From positions 83,177 to 147,176 of the forward strand of contig CAUDNR010002779.1 in NCBI GenBank assembly GCA_958430865.1: a stretch of 64,000 nucleotides of DNA. Direction: 5' to 3'. This DNA is from Entrophospora sp. SA101 (Eukaryota; Glomeromycota; Glomeromycetes; Entrophosporales; Entrophosporaceae). Below, in pieces: positions 10,577 through 24,463 of the stretch. Within the stretch, counting starts at the first letter, position 1, and every line of letters begins with the position of its first letter. Under the pieces are notes generated by a model that searched no databases, was not told the origin of the DNA, and saw only the letters and a program-made list of their open reading frames with translations. The position numbers were made by a program, and so were the translations under genes.

Positions 10577-12658
10577 TCAATCAAACCTGATGTATTTATT
10601 AAAGACATTGTAAAACGATGATGATGATTTGACTCTTGGTAAAATAATTGGTTGACTCCATATTATTAAAAATATTAACATCCATAATATTATTAATATT
10701 ATATCTGTTATAACTACAACCCATGCTATATGATTTATTACAAATGGACACGATGAATAATTATATCCAAATTCTAAATAATAAAATAGTAAATATTATA
10801 ACATATTAATATATTAATATTAATAGATTTTAATTATTGCATTAAATATATTTATTTATACCTTCTCTTTCTCCCTCCACACCATAATCTTCATCTTTCT
10901 TTGGTATTTTCTTTTTAATTTCAAATAATCCTGCATTCCCACTAAACCCTCCCATCATCGATCTTACTGTCACTTCTCTAACAATCCAACTTTTAAGATT
11001 CCCATCCTCGTCATATTCCTCATCTTGTTTTCTTCCTAAAATTTCTTGTCTCTTTGATTCAAATATATTTGTCCTAAAAGATTCTATCGTATATTCATCG
11101 CTGTTATTATTATTACTATCGTAATTATCGTTTAGTCTTATCACATGTGTTACGTCACATCCTTCATGATCGTGTCCCGCAAATATAAATCGTGGTTTGA
11201 GTTTGGTAAGAATGAAATTGGATGAATTTTGCGAAAGATGATTTTGTTCTTTTATCGTATTATCACTTTTTCAAAAATAAATATATATCAGAATGGTGAA
11301 ATTTAGATACTGCTTAATTTTATAATTATAATTAATTAATTAGACAATTAACCCAATAACTAACAAATTAATTGCTCACCTATTATAAACAATCATAGGC
11401 CCATCGACACATATTCCTTCTTCTTTATGTATAGGGATATGTGTTAATAATATCAATGGCGTGTTACGATAATCTTCTTCATCTGAAAGCTTTCTCAAGA
11501 ATGACCATGTCTCATAATGTAACTCCTGTCAATATTAATTAATTAATTAATAATATATAATGCTGTATGTGTTTATAAATAAATAAAAAGTAAATATATA
11601 TATATATATATAACACTACTTCATCTAAAACAGGTCCATCCACATTCATAGAATTTATAATTGCCAATTTGTGAAATTTTTTAATCTTGCGATTATTATT
11701 ATTATTATCATAACCACCATTATCATTATCATCATTATCATCATTATCATCATCATTATGTATCCAATCAACAAAATTCATTTCTCCAAATGCTTCTTTC
11801 CATCTTTCTACTCTATGTTTATTCATATCACCGCTATATCCAATATCATGATTTCCTGTTAAATTTATAAGTTTATGATTATATTCCTTTATCAAGGAGG
11901 CAAAAAAATCAATCATCGATCATTAACCAATAATCAATAATAATCATCGTCATTAATAATTAATACAAACTCCTTTAGGATCACCAAAAATCCATTTATA
12001 TCTTTCTGTTCGTTGCTTAAATTCTTTGTCTCTAATCCATTGACTTGAAAATAAATCACCTAAAACAATGGTATGTGTTGGTTTTGACGAAAATAATGAA
12101 TCTAGAGATACAAATGATGTGTAGATGTGTCGAAGGTACAAGTCATTGCCAAATAAATCAATTTTTCCTATTGATAAAAGTGTATAATTGTTATGATGAT
12201 TATTATAAATATGACTATTATGGTTATTATGATTATTATACACGCATATATCCATATTTATGAACCTCGAATTCCTTGTCTACGTATTTTACTTTCTCCT
12301 TCTATTTGTGGATCGGCTAGAAATAATATTCTCGCTTCTGAATCTATATGAAAAACCAAAAATATTATTTATTGATTAAATAATTAAATGCAATCCATAA
12401 TTGTAACAAGCAATTTTTACTAATGATAACAATAAAAATAATGAATGTTTAGTTAATAGAACAAAAAGACAAGCTTTTGAATGAAACATTTCACATTTCT
12501 CACCTCTTTTACATTTAATCTAAAATCTAAACATAAAAATAACTAACGCACTCACCATTCCATTTCCATCCACAAAATGCAGTATAATAATACAAGTATA
12601 AAGAGGCCCCAAGGGCGGTAAAAGTCAAAGATTGGAGTAATAAGACAGTTGTATGCAT
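10577..12658 (-). CDS. Cdc1/Ted1/PGAP5-like metallophosphoesterase
   Basis: Likely ER/Golgi phosphodiesterase that removes ethanolamine phosphate from GPI-anchor mannose (known for Cdc1/Ted1/PGAP5). Exons on the minus strand: 12658-12556, 12343-12266, 12167-11971, 11886-11620, 11525-11380, 11265-10862, 10773-10577; about 463 residues. Visible in order: an N-terminal membrane segment (LLLQSLTFTALGASLYLYYY), metal motifs ADPQIEG, GDLFSSQW, TGNHDIGYSGD, THIPIH and FAGHDHEGCD, a family block REVTVRSMMGGFSGNAG, and a C-terminal membrane helix. An Asn/Asp-rich insert lies in exon 4. An in-frame upstream ATG at 12709 would add 17 residues; I prefer 12658 because the added stretch is Lys-rich and spoils a simple signal anchor. 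The donor at the end of exon 2 (GTTCAT) is unusual. Confidence 0.9.
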
Positions 12659-12709
12659 TCGGGTTTCTTTTTTTTTATAATATATTATTTTGCTGAGTTG
12701 GAAATACAA

Positions 12710-14149
12710 GTTTGAATTTTATTTGCATTTTGTTTATTTACAGCAATATAGATCGTCCAATTCAACTGTGTTACATAGGTAAAAAATAAAGTTGTTACAA
12801 AAAAAAAAAACACTAATACTAATATTATTCCGCAAATTATACGCTGGATCCGAGGATTGCGTAGAATATTAATATTAATATTAATATTACATAATAAATA
12901 ACATACTAATGCGTGCGAATAATAAATAATAAATTCAACTTTTACATATTAATATATATAATTAACAACATAGCTTTGATCCTTATTTACCAACTTTCTA
13001 ATTCTGAAGGTTATTGGTAAAATGATAAATGAGGATTTGACTATTAAAAGCTTTGTCCGTAATTAAAAAATTTTCTGACCGATTGGTTTTTATACCTTTT
13101 AAAAGATTTTCATTTTAAATATAGTTAATACTAAATCCAATTTTATTCTAAATCATTAATGTATAAATAAAGTAATACACCGTTTTGCTTGCTATCTTTG
13201 GGTTATTATGATTATTGTTTACCCGATATTTTTGGTTACTGTTCCACAGTTTCAAAGCATTGTTGATTGTTTGAATGATCATCTGTCATAAAATGTATAT
13301 ATATATATATTTATTTATTTATATAATCACACTACACAATTATATCAGTATACGAATGAATTTATGTACGACCCTTGTTTGGAAATATAAATTGAATAAA
13401 AAAGCTTGATCGAAGAATTGCTGTTTTAAAGGCTATTATTCCATAAAAATTTTTTTATTGTAAAATTATTTTTTTTAACGCGTTTTAAAATAATATTTGT
13501 CATTTTTAGAATTCATAAATACAATTTTTTACCTATTTTTGTAAACTGGTATCCCTGATGATATAATAATGTGTAATATTGACGAAAAAAGATAATATGA
13601 TAATAAATAGATAATTATTAATTTTTTAATGGTCTGTTCTACACATTTGTCACCAATAGTTGTTTTCATCTTAAAAGGTAAAATGCAAGAGTTAAAGAGT
13701 ACAAGTAAAATTTTTAATAATACATTAAAAATAAAAAGTACCAAACAATTTATATTAAATTGGTGTTACGAATTTGGAATTTGTTACTCAAATAAAACAA
13801 GTATTTCAACAGGTAATAGGGTAAGCCAAAAAAAAATCAAATTAAGAAAAGAACGGAAATCATACTTGACCTTTAAAAAAAAAAAATTCTTTTTTTAAAA
13901 AAAAAAAAATCGTTACGATTTGCTTTTTTTTCCGCTAAAAAAAAAAAAAACTATTTTATCGTTTTTTTAATTAATTAAAAATCAAAAAATAAATACTGTT
14001 ATTGCATGATAGTATACTCATTTGTGCTTGATTACAATTTTATATATATTATATATACTATTGAATTCAAAATAAATTAATAAAAAATTGCAGTTTCAAA
14101 ATCATAAATTATTATAAAAACAGGTGATTTTTTTAATTCTTTGTTTCAA
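12710..14149. other. Intergenic region between divergent phosphodiesterase and kinesin genes
   Basis: AT-rich, with an AATATT-type tandem run near 12867-12889 and long A/T tracts near 13880-13960. Short ORFs on both strands at 13529-13898 overlap one another and show no domain. It presumably holds both promoters. Nothing else recognised. Confidence 0.5.
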
Positions 14150-17100
14150 ATGACCACAAATAGTGTGGGATCCGAAAAAACCTCTGTACAAGTAGGTGAG
14201 TGTAATCAAATTTATTTAATGAATGTAATGGTGGGAAAATTTCATCATTTTTTATGTTGATTAATCAATTATTAATCAATTATTTAAAAAATAATTTTTT
14301 TTAATTTAGCACTTCGCATAAGACCCATAACAAATGAAGATGTAGCGCATTTACCAACAAGGTTACAACGACAAGTCATTACGGCAACACCTACTGCCCC
14401 TAATACGGTGGTAGTTCAATCAGACAAAAAATTATCTTTTAATTACGATCATGTGTTTGGACCTGATTCATCACAACAAGAAGTATATGACAAGGCTGTA
14501 ATAAATTTAGTTGAAAATTTTTTAGAGGGTAATTAAAAAAAATCTATATATCATTAGTTATTTATTCATTTATATAAATAAATAAAATTTTTTATAATAC
14601 ATGTCCTTTTATTTTATATTTATGCTTTATACCAAAGGTTATAATGTAACAATATTGGCATATGGACAGACGTCTTCAGGCAAAACACACACAATGGGCA
14701 CTGCAGATAATAATTCAATACCACCAGAATCAAAAGGTATAATCCCACGTGCGATGGATACCCTTTTCAATTTCTTGAACTCTCCTAATTATAAAACTAG
14801 AAGATTTTCATTAAAGGTGTCATTTGTGGAGCTCTACAATGAAGATTTAATAGATCTTCTTGGTGAAGGACATGGCGATCTTAGACCTCAAGTGATGATT
14901 CGTGAAGATGCTAAAGGTAATATACTTTGGAGCGGTTTACAAGAAATAAGGGTAAACAGCGTTGAAGAAGTGATGAGTTATCTAGCTCATGGTTCATTAA
15001 ACAGACAAGTTGGTGCAACTGACATGAATTCACAATCATCAAGGTCGCATGCTATTTTTTCAGTTACTATGGTACAACAGAAAGCTAGTTTGTCAGCTGC
15101 AGGTCAAAGTTTACGGCCTGGTACACCTTCCAAACTTGAATCAAAATTCGGTGCTCGTCAGGCGTCAAACACAAATTTAAGACTAAGTCGTAGATTTGAT
15201 GAGGGCGAACTTATCACTGTTACAAGCAAATTTCATTTTGTTGATTTAGCTGGTAGTGAAAGGGTGCGACAAATTTAAATTAAACCATTTATTGTTTGTT
15301 ATTATTAATTTTGGCATTTTTTTTATACAAAAACACATAACTCACGTATATTCCTTTATATCCTCTCAGTTAAAACGAACCTCCGCTCTTAATGAGCGTG
15401 CTAAAGAAGGTATATCAATCAATTCTGGTTTGCTTGCATTGGGTAATGTGATTTCAGCATTAGGTGATCCAAACAAAGCGAAACATACAACTCATATTCC
15501 ATACAGAGACTCAAAGCTCACCAGATTATTACAAGATTCTCTTGGCGGTAATGCACAAACCTTAATGATTGCTTGTGTATCATCTGCTGAATATAATCTT
15601 AATGAGACAATTAACACATTAAAATATGCTAATAGAGCACGTAATATCAAAAATAATGCTGTTTTGAATCAAGAAGAAATTGGCTGGAATGATTTAGAAC
15701 ATTTACAATCTCTTGTTTTGAAATTAAGAATTGAAATAAAAAATCTAAAATCTGGTTCTAATAGTAACAATGGTTCTAATAATAGTTCTGGTAGAAATAC
15801 TCCCACTCACAATGAAAAGGATGGTTCTACCGGCTTACAACCCCCTCAACTAAAGCGTCTTAATTCTTCTCTTTCAATAAATTCAAATGGTAGCGGTAGT
15901 TTGACTTACCATAAAAGTGATAAAGATGTTGATGCTTTAGAAGAAAAACTTTCCCTATTACAAAGTTCTTACGTTGAATTATCTCAGAGATATGCGAAAC
16001 AATCTGCTGCGCTTGCTTTACATCAAGACAACTCCGATAACGTGGATGGAAATCCTCGTCAACTTTCATCAGAGGAAAAGGAAAGTATTTTAAAACAAGC
16101 AGCTGCAAGTTTTCAAGAAGCTGTTGAACCGGTGATTGAAGAATATGAAAAATCAACATCCGCTTTGGAAAGCAAACTTGCTGTGGCACACGCAGCTTTG
16201 AATCACACAGAAAATATGATGAATGATCAAGAAATGAGAATCGAGATTGCCGAACAAGCTAACGAACAAAGCAAGAACCAAATAAATGATTTGAAAAACA
16301 AGATTTCTCAGTTTTGTGAACGTGAATCAGTCACCGAACAACATATCAAAGATCTCGAATCAAAACTCGAGTATCGCAATCAAGAACAACAAAAAGATCA
16401 AGATATGATCAACGAATTAAAACTTAAAATTTCTCAAATGAAATCAACTGGTTCAAATAGCGAAGGTTATATTCATGAACTTGAAACACGTTTGGCTTCA
16501 AGCGAGGAGGAACTAAAGAAATTTGTAAAGAATGTCGAAAAACTTGAAAAGCATCTACAACAAAGAGAACAACAATGCACAGAATTGGAGATCAGGTTAA
16601 AGGATTCTACTTCAGAGGAAGAAAAGAAATCATTATTAAATCAAATTAATGATCGTGATTGTAGAATCGCTCAACTTGAGCAAAAGGTTGATGATCTTGC
16701 TCGTGAATTAGATTTGTTGAAGCGACAAAGCGAACAAAAGGTTGATGATCTTGCTCACGAATTAAATGCGTTGAAGCAACAAAGCGAACAAAAAGAAAAC
16801 ATAAATGATCAAATTTCACAAGAAATAACCACGTCAGGTTTATCTCCGGCATCAGAAGATGATAGATTATATCATTTTTCACCAATTCTAGGAAAAATGT
16901 CATTGAAAGATGAACAAGATCGTTTGGCTGTTGTGGCTTTGGAACAAAAACTATCCGAATTACAAAAAACACACGAAAAAACCGTCCAAGAATTTTCAGA
17001 AATCAAATCTAAACATGAATCATGTATTCAAGAAATTCAAGATCTTCAATCACAACTATCCGAATCAAGAATGGCTGATTCAGGGATCCTTGACGATCTC

Positions 17101-20100
17101 AAATCTACCACACCATCAACACCAGCTACTCCAATGACGCCCTACAGTATTCATGGTGGTCAAAACCCTATAAGAATGTCTCTTCCCCCGATAAATTTAA
17201 ATGAAATTAAAGATAACAGCGAGCCTAAACATGGTTTACACCGTAAAACACAATCATTATCAAATGAGATGAAAGAATTTGAGCAATATGACGCCACCCA
17301 CCTTTCCATGATTCAACGTTTACAAAATGAGCTTAAGCAGCTCGAATCACTAAATGAAGATAAAGGTTCTGGCCTGGAAGCTGTTAAACAAGAATTTGCT
17401 CGTTTAGAAATGAATCATCGCCAAACACTTGAAACTGTTGAAGAACTTCGCGAAGAAATAAAAAGGCGTGATGCAATTGCGCAATCAGAAGCATCATCAG
17501 TCATCACTTCAGAAAGTAATAGTAAGAATAATAATTCTGCCATATCTTCCGAGCTTGATGAACTTGATATTATTAATAGGAATCGTGAAGAGGCTGAACA
17601 AAAAATAGAGCTTATAAGTGAATTGGAACGTGTAAAGAAAGATTATGGTTTACAAGAGCAACTTGTAATTTCTCTTGAAAAGGAATTGAACATGATGAGA
17701 CAAGAATTAAAAAAGGAAGTAGAAGAAATTAACGAGAAAAATACAAACGAGCTTGAATCATTGAAAAAATCGTTGGAGAATGCATTGAAACAGCGAGATG
17801 AAGAACAAAAAAATGTTAACAAATTAGAAATCGAAATTAAGGCATTGAGGGAATTTGATTCAAACGATGACGAAAGTTTAAATGAGCTTAGGGAACAATT
17901 AATCAACTCAACATTAGAAAACGAGGAAAAAAATAAATTGATAACTGAGCTTAATAATCAATTAACAAATGCTGAAAAGGAACATGAACTTAAAATCCAA
18001 CAGGTGAATGAACTAACAAGAGCCCTTGAGAACAAAGAGCTAGAATATAAAGAAATCATTGAATCGTTACATTCTAAGATTATGAATTTAGAATCTCAGC
18101 TTGAAGAATTAAAAAAATCATCGCAAACTGGTCAAAATAACATTTCTAATCTTGGAAATCAATTAGCTAAGGCAGAAACTCAACTTGAAGAATTTAAAGA
18201 ATCAGAAGGAAATAAAAAATATATAGCGAATGATCTTGAAGAAAAATTAAAGGAAGTAAATATTGCTTTAAGCGAGAAAGAAAAATTACTTTCAACTAAA
18301 GATTCACAAATTGCCGAGCTGGAATCCATTGTTCAAAAAAATAGATTGGAACATGAAAATGCAAAATTATCTGAAACTGCTCAAGCCGATTTAGTTAAAG
18401 ACCTTCAATCACAACTTGGCGAGTTGGAGAAAAAATTAGAAGACAATAAAAATTCATCTTCCCCTGAATTGATAGCATCCAAAGAGTCAGCAGCGAAGAA
18501 TGCAAAACTTGTTGAAGAGTTAAAAGCCAAGTTAGAATTTTTGGAAAAAGAATTGCCTACAACTGTGAAAACAGGTATTGACTCGGTAACTTTGACGAGC
18601 GCAGAATTAGAAGAAATCAAGCGTTTAGAAGTTACTCAAGAAGCTTTAATTAAAGACTTGAAAACTGAACTGGAAGAAAAACAAGATTCTTTGAGTAAAT
18701 TAGAAGAAACAGTACAACAAATTAATGGAGAACTTGAAAGTGTTAGAACGTCTGAAAATAATAAATCTGAATTTATAAACACTTTGGAAATGAAGTTAAA
18801 AGAAGCTGAAAATAATTACAGTACGGAAACTTTGAAATTGAAAGATGCTAAAGATGAAATAGAGGATCTTAAGAGGCAGTGTAAAACATTAGAAAATCAA
18901 CTTTGTGTTTTCCAAAAAGATAATGATGAAACTGTTGATGATAATGCTGTGGTTGAAGATCTTACAAATCAACTTAAAAAAGCACATGATGAAATTAAAG
19001 AATATCAAGACCATCTAAAAGAATTAGAAAATATTTCTAAACAAGTTGAGGCCGATAAAAATAATCAGATTGACGTAAATGTAGATCTTACACACCAAAT
19101 TAAGAACCTTCAAAAAGAACTTGAACGTATGGCAGAAGAACTCACCGAATCCACAACAGAAAATGAAAGCATTAAGACGCTTTCACAAAAACAAAAAGAT
19201 CGTATAACCGAATTAGAAATTTCACTTGAACAAACTACAAATCAAATCATAGAAACTTCTACAAATAGCAATTCAAATGACAAGTCGCGCAGTCCAATAA
19301 CAACAAATCCTGCGCTTGCACAGTTATCTATAGCAAATGAGGATTTAAAACAAAAGAATAACGAACTTGGTGAAACAATAAAGGTTTCAGAAGAGAGAGT
19401 AGTATTACTAACAGAAAACGTTAAAATACTAGAAAGTGAAGTTGAACGATTAAAATCTGTTGGATCTAAAGGTTTTACTGCTGTAAGCGTTGATGAATTA
19501 AAAAGTAAAATAAGTGAGCTTGAAGCTGAAAAAGAAGGATTGGAGGAAGCTAATAAAGCATTCTGTGAAGAGCGTAAGAAGCTCGATCAAAAATTAGATT
19601 CATTATTGAAACAGTTACAAACAGCAGGGCGTGAAGGTAATAAAGGAGCAGCACAATTATCAGAATTACATGCTAGGCTGACAGAAATTGACCAAGAATA
19701 TAATAATTATAAACAAAAGTCTATAACTGATATTCAAGAGATGGAGTCAGAGATTACAAGATTAATTGATGTAAATCAACAACTTGAAAAAGAATTAAGT
19801 AAAATAAATTCAAACATACTAACCCCAGATAATGTATCGATCAAGTCAAGAAGCAGCGTGACATCATTTGATGTTGTACCACATTCACCTGGTGCATCCC
19901 GAGCCAATAATTTAGATAGCACAGCTAAAACCAAACTTAATCGACAAGAAAATAAGATCATACAACAAAGCAATATTATTAAAGTTCTTCAAGATAAAGT
20001 TATGGAACTTGAACGTAGATTAGTAGAGGAAACTTCTCGTCGTAGAAGACCTTCAAATGCCAGTGGAATCTCTGTATCAGATGTTGATAATTCAAGATTA

Positions 20101-20712
20101 TCCACCATGTCCACAGTATCTAATAATTCTTCTTCAGACGCACTAAAGAAAGTACGACCTGGCATGATGGCGACAGTTAAATCACCTCCACCTACACCAC
20201 CACCTAGTCAACCTTTACCTCCACCACCTATGGCACTTCCTCCTGTTCCAGGCTCGCCATCCACCCCTACGACTCCAGTATTTAATGTAAAGCCACCACA
20301 TTCATCGCGACCTGATTCTAATACAGAGGTTACAGTAGAAATTCAAAAATTACAAAAGAAATTAGCCAGATTAGAGGGGGATAATCTTCAAAGTCGTCAT
20401 TTGGTTGCAACTCTAGAAAATTCACTAACAGAAAACGAAGACGAGTTACGTGTTGCTAAGCAACAATTACAATTTTTACAAAAAGAAAAGACAGAACTTT
20501 TAGATCAAATTAAAGCATTGAGATCACAGTTGGATGAAACAACGGCCCAATTTGAACACGCCAAATCATCGGTGTACGAAGAAAAGAAGGATATCGAAAA
20601 GGTGTTGGAAGTAGAGCGAAAAGCCAAAGAAAATGCCGAGAAAGCGAGAAGGCAACTTGAAAGTCGGATGGAAGAACTCATGGCCAAGAAAAGCAAGTTC
20701 ATGTGCTTTTAA
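14150..20712 (+). CDS. Kinesin-4-like motor protein with very long coiled coil
   Basis: Microtubule motor, N-terminal motor type. Exons 14150-14195, 14310-14528, 14638-15263 and a giant exon 15370-20712 give about 2077 residues. Motor hallmarks: ALRIRPI near the start, P-loop [10 protein letters not shown] (about residue 100), [15 protein letters not shown], switch I NSQSSRSH, switch II DLAGSER, then [17 protein letters not shown] and the [14 protein letters not shown] end of the motor. An extended, heptad-rich coiled coil follows, interrupted by Ser/Thr-rich linkers. A proline-rich stretch ([20 protein letters not shown]) lies near residues 1900-1940, and a last coiled coil ends the protein. 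Motor sequence resembles KIF4/KIF21-type kinesins; the fungal orthologue group is inferred. The proline-rich region could bind SH3 or profilin-like partners (speculative). Confidence 0.93.
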
Positions 20713-21562
20713 GACTGTTGTGTTGAATGTCAACTCTCATTATAACGAAATTCCCCTTTCAACACCTCACAATCACCATTTGTTCTTTATGTGAATCCGT
20801 GTGTGGGTATTCGAGATTAATTCATGACCAAAACAAAAATTTTCTTTTCATTTCGTCCTTAAAATTCATTACCTAAAATTTTTAAATATTAAAAAAAAAA
20901 AACATGTATATATATATATTATTATAATTATTTTCAAAATTCCAAAACTCTTTTTAAATCATTCGCATTTTTCTTTTTTATCAACCTTCTAAATTCGTTA
21001 TACGGAGAGTTGACTGATTTGTAATTTATTATATATAGTTTTATACATGTATGTATACTTATTTGTAATTTTTTTTAAAAAAAAATTTTTAAATAGAATC
21101 TTTTCTTCGCCCACTTATAAAACCATTCATCAATCGGAACAAACACTCTGTCAGGACTGAGGTCACCACAAGCGCCATTACCGAGGAGGAAGATCATGTG
21201 TTATAAATACCTCTGGATTGCTTTTGGGACAACATATTGTATTATATACATGTTATATATCTGTATAATTATTTATATATTTTATAAATATATACATCAT
21301 TTAAAAGAAACCAGCCAACCAACCAACCAGCCAACAACATCCCATGGATGCTCTTTGTATAGATAGAATTTGGATAATTATATTTATTTATTTATTTATT
21401 TTTATATATAGAAACTAAAATTTATAAAATCATAAAAAAATTGTAAATTAAAGCTAATTGTATTTTTAATAATAGACTTATTTGCCGTTTGTTGTATTAA
21501 AAAGACTTTTTTTAACAAATAGATATATTAATCATTGTGTGTTATTATTATTATTATTATTA
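20713..21562. other. 3' flank of kinesin gene
   Basis: AT-rich non-coding DNA with ATTT/ATTATT runs (21380-21405 and 21541-21562) and a CCAGCCAACCAACC-type run near 21310-21335. No gene or known repeat recognised. Confidence 0.4.
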
Positions 21563-23382
21563 TTATATGGGCATGCTGTAACAAAACCAGACAAAGTGAA
21601 CATTTGTATTACTAAGAATTTCAGGGATCAAAATTTAGAGTAATTGGTAATAATATTAATATTAATATTAATGTGTATATCCTTACACCCTACAATCATT
21701 TAACATTTCAACTAACAAATAGTAAGAATACTTTATTTACAAAATTTCGAAGGAAAAAAGCATGTCATAGTTATGTGGTATTAAAATTGCAATTTTAGCA
21801 TATAACATATATATATCATCTTACCAACCTTAGAGATTTCAATTTTGCGTTCATACTTTTTTCTCACAACTGATGCTCGGAAAGAATTAACAGCTGGTGA
21901 ATTTTTTTCAGCCTAATAATGATATAAAATCGTTACATACATCACATAAAGTCAATCTAACAAATTTGTATAAAATACATAAAATATCTGATGTGGATGG
22001 ACTATGACAAGGCACGTAGCCCGCAACTCTAATAGTACGTAACCATCGGTTGTGTCATGGCAATAGCACGTAGCCTATCCAAGGACACTCAAAGGAGGAC
22101 GTACCCCACAGTCACCATCCTAATGCGTAATCAGTTGGCTATTCAAGTTTCTTCAACACCGACAGAACATATCATGTGCATGTGTTATATTCCTTGGACC
22201 CATACACATCAGGAATCTTACCTTGAGATTATCAATACACTTTTTAGCTTTGGCTCGTTGTTTTGTATTGTAGTAATTAACGATCTAATCAAGGTTCTTA
22301 CGATAGGATAAATGTTCATTATTTCTGTTAGCTAAGAAGTCTTCACAATTCACTATATATCTCAAGTAACCAATCAAGGTCCAACTTTCATTTTCTTTAA
22401 AGCATTCGTTAGAAATTAGCATTGTATTGGTATATATGTATAAAATGATTATTATGAAAAAGCCGTTATTGACCCGCGTAACATAATAATAATAATGCAG
22501 ATCGTGTAACGGTACACTAAAAATTTTAATATCGCGAACACTTCAAAAAAAAATTTCCCATTTCTCAAGCAATTTTTAACCGTAATAAAAGTTTTAGAAC
22601 CAGGCTAGAACTTCCCAATGACAATTAAAAGAAGAGACTAGCTTAAGTATTAGTAGTTCTATAATAGGCTGAAAATGCTTCCTTTTTACGCACTTATTTT
22701 AAGATTTTTATCCAAAAGAGGCACTACTAAATCTAACATCTATCATGTTAAAACTACTGCCTCTGACTTAAAAGATGAAGATTTTGCCAAAGCTGCTGAT
22801 GAATGTAAAAACAATATTTCAAGGAATAAAGAAAATTATGATGATAAATCTATTTGATGATGAATACCATTTTGGGTTTTATAATTGTTATGATTTATGT
22901 TTTTAAAAGGACTAAAAAGAAAAAATAGATCAATATGTAATAATAAGATTATTTTTCTTCCAAAAGTTTCTGCTTTTTGTTAAGTAATAGCACACCTTTA
23001 TTCTGCTTTCTTTTTCTAACATTTATTATTTTCCTTTCTTCTTGGTAAATCTCATAGGTAATTTTTTCTTTTCTTAGATAAGTTTCAGTGTCTGAGTATT
23101 ATTTATTTTGAAAACGTAAGGTGCAATTTTTTCGCCTTGTTCCTTTTTTAAAATACTTCTGATAGTACTATAATTCTTGGGTTCCATAATAGACCTGATG
23201 TAATGAGTTCATATTAACTATTTTTGTATAGGGATAGTTTTATATATCACTTAAGATAACAAATGGGATATTATAAAACTGTTAATTATTATCACATTAC
23301 AAATGATAAATTTTGATCCCTGAAATCCTTGGTAATACCAATGTTCACTTTGTCTGGTTTTGTTGCAGCATGCCCCATATAA
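21563..23382. mobile_element. DNA transposon with about 75-bp terminal inverted repeats
   Basis: Left end from 21563 (TTATATGGGCATGCTGTAAC) and right end to 23382, whose reverse complement reads TTATATGGGGCATGCTGCAA, match over about 75 bp with few differences (inner edges near 21637 and 23307). Total about 1.8 kb. No clear target-site duplication could be fixed, so the superfamily is open; the long inverted repeats would suit a Mutator-like or similar element. It holds degenerate coding exons on the minus strand (see 21829-22419) and a 60-codon plus-strand ORF at 22675-22857 of unknown nature. A GC-richer patch at 21980-22110 repeats the word ACGTAGCC. Confidence 0.75.
21829..22419 (-). pseudogene. 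Degenerate two-exon gene inside the inverted-repeat transposon
   Basis: Minus strand. Exon-like block 22419-22222 reads coherently (words such as ENESWTLIGYLRYIVNCEDF and VNYYNTKQRAKAKKCIDNLK) with one in-frame TAG, and ends at a proper donor (AAG|GTAAGA). A second block, 21912-21829, follows an acceptor and reads EKNSPAVNSFRASVVRKKYERK before another donor-like site. Probably the remnant of the element's own protein. No catalytic motif or family recognised. Confidence 0.5.
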
Positions 23383-24463
23383 GACATGTCGCAAAGATTT
23401 ACCAGAATCCCTGCTTGAACATGTAACCTACTACTACCCATTCTGTAATTTGACCAATCATTTACCAGTCAACGTAGAAAATGCACCATCTTTCTTGATT
23501 AAAAAATTCATTAATTGATTGATTGATGAAGTCTTATGATTGGTCACGTTTATAATATAATGGACCTGAGCAATTACAAAATAATTTTTAAGAGAGGTGA
23601 TTTTTATATTTGTCAGTAAAATTCGGTATTAAATAGTATTTAATTAAAAATTAAATCAGTATTCAATTTTTCAATCGTAACTTGCATCCTTTGGTACCTT
23701 TTTTTTAATCAATTGATTTGATTTAAATTTCGTGTCATCTAATGAGTGAGACCTGTAATCAATCACTTATAACCAACCCCCTTTCTCCGACCTTAAAATA
23801 ATATCTAATGAAAATATTTATTGGACAGTTTATTATATGTTACGATGTGTGTGATGGTTGATGAGATTATAAATCAGGAGGGAGCATCATTATTCTTTTA
23901 ATATGTGATTACTAAAAGGTTTTATATTTGACTCTTATTTTTTTCAATATAAATATAGTAGTTTTTATAAATTAAGTATTAATCATTACATTTTTTTTTT
24001 ATTTATATTTTACGTATATATATTTATTAGTTTACATATTATTTTCCTCTCACGAAAATTTTCAAAGAACTAAATTATTAAAGTAAAAAAATATTGATTT
24101 CTTTTGATCACCTAAAGCATCAAAATCAGTAAAAAAAAAACGACAAAATCAATTTTTAGAGTGATAAAATAAGGTTTTTTTCCCCCAATGATCGTTTATT
24201 TATTATACATTAATATTTGAAAATATATATGAACTAAGTTGTTCTATTTATCAAAAAAAAAAATTTTTTTTCATTCTCTAAATAACTAAATAAAGTTTTC
24301 CTTTTTTAATTAAATAATATTCATTATAATAGTAAATTGTTTATATATAACTTGTTTTTTTCTTATTTCCTTTTTTTTAAAAAATCAACACAAATTTACG
24401 CGTCTCTTAAATTAATATGCTCAAAGAGTCTATTTTTTTACAAATACACGTTTATTATTAATA
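23383..24463. other. Upstream region of the GATA factor gene
   Basis: AT-rich DNA with long T runs and no convincing ORF. Presumed promoter and 5' untranslated region of the GATA gene. No specific site identified. Confidence 0.4.

Noticed and set aside
13529..13898. Overlapping ORFs on both strands upstream of the kinesin
   Set aside because: Low-complexity, Lys/Ile/Leu-rich from AT bias, no domain, and no splice continuity with the kinesin, whose first exon is clear at 14150.
22675..22857. 60-codon plus-strand ORF inside the inverted-repeat transposon as a separate gene
   Set aside because: It reads like a plausible small protein with a hydrophobic start, but no splice partner or homologue could be recognised, so it is only mentioned within the transposon entry.
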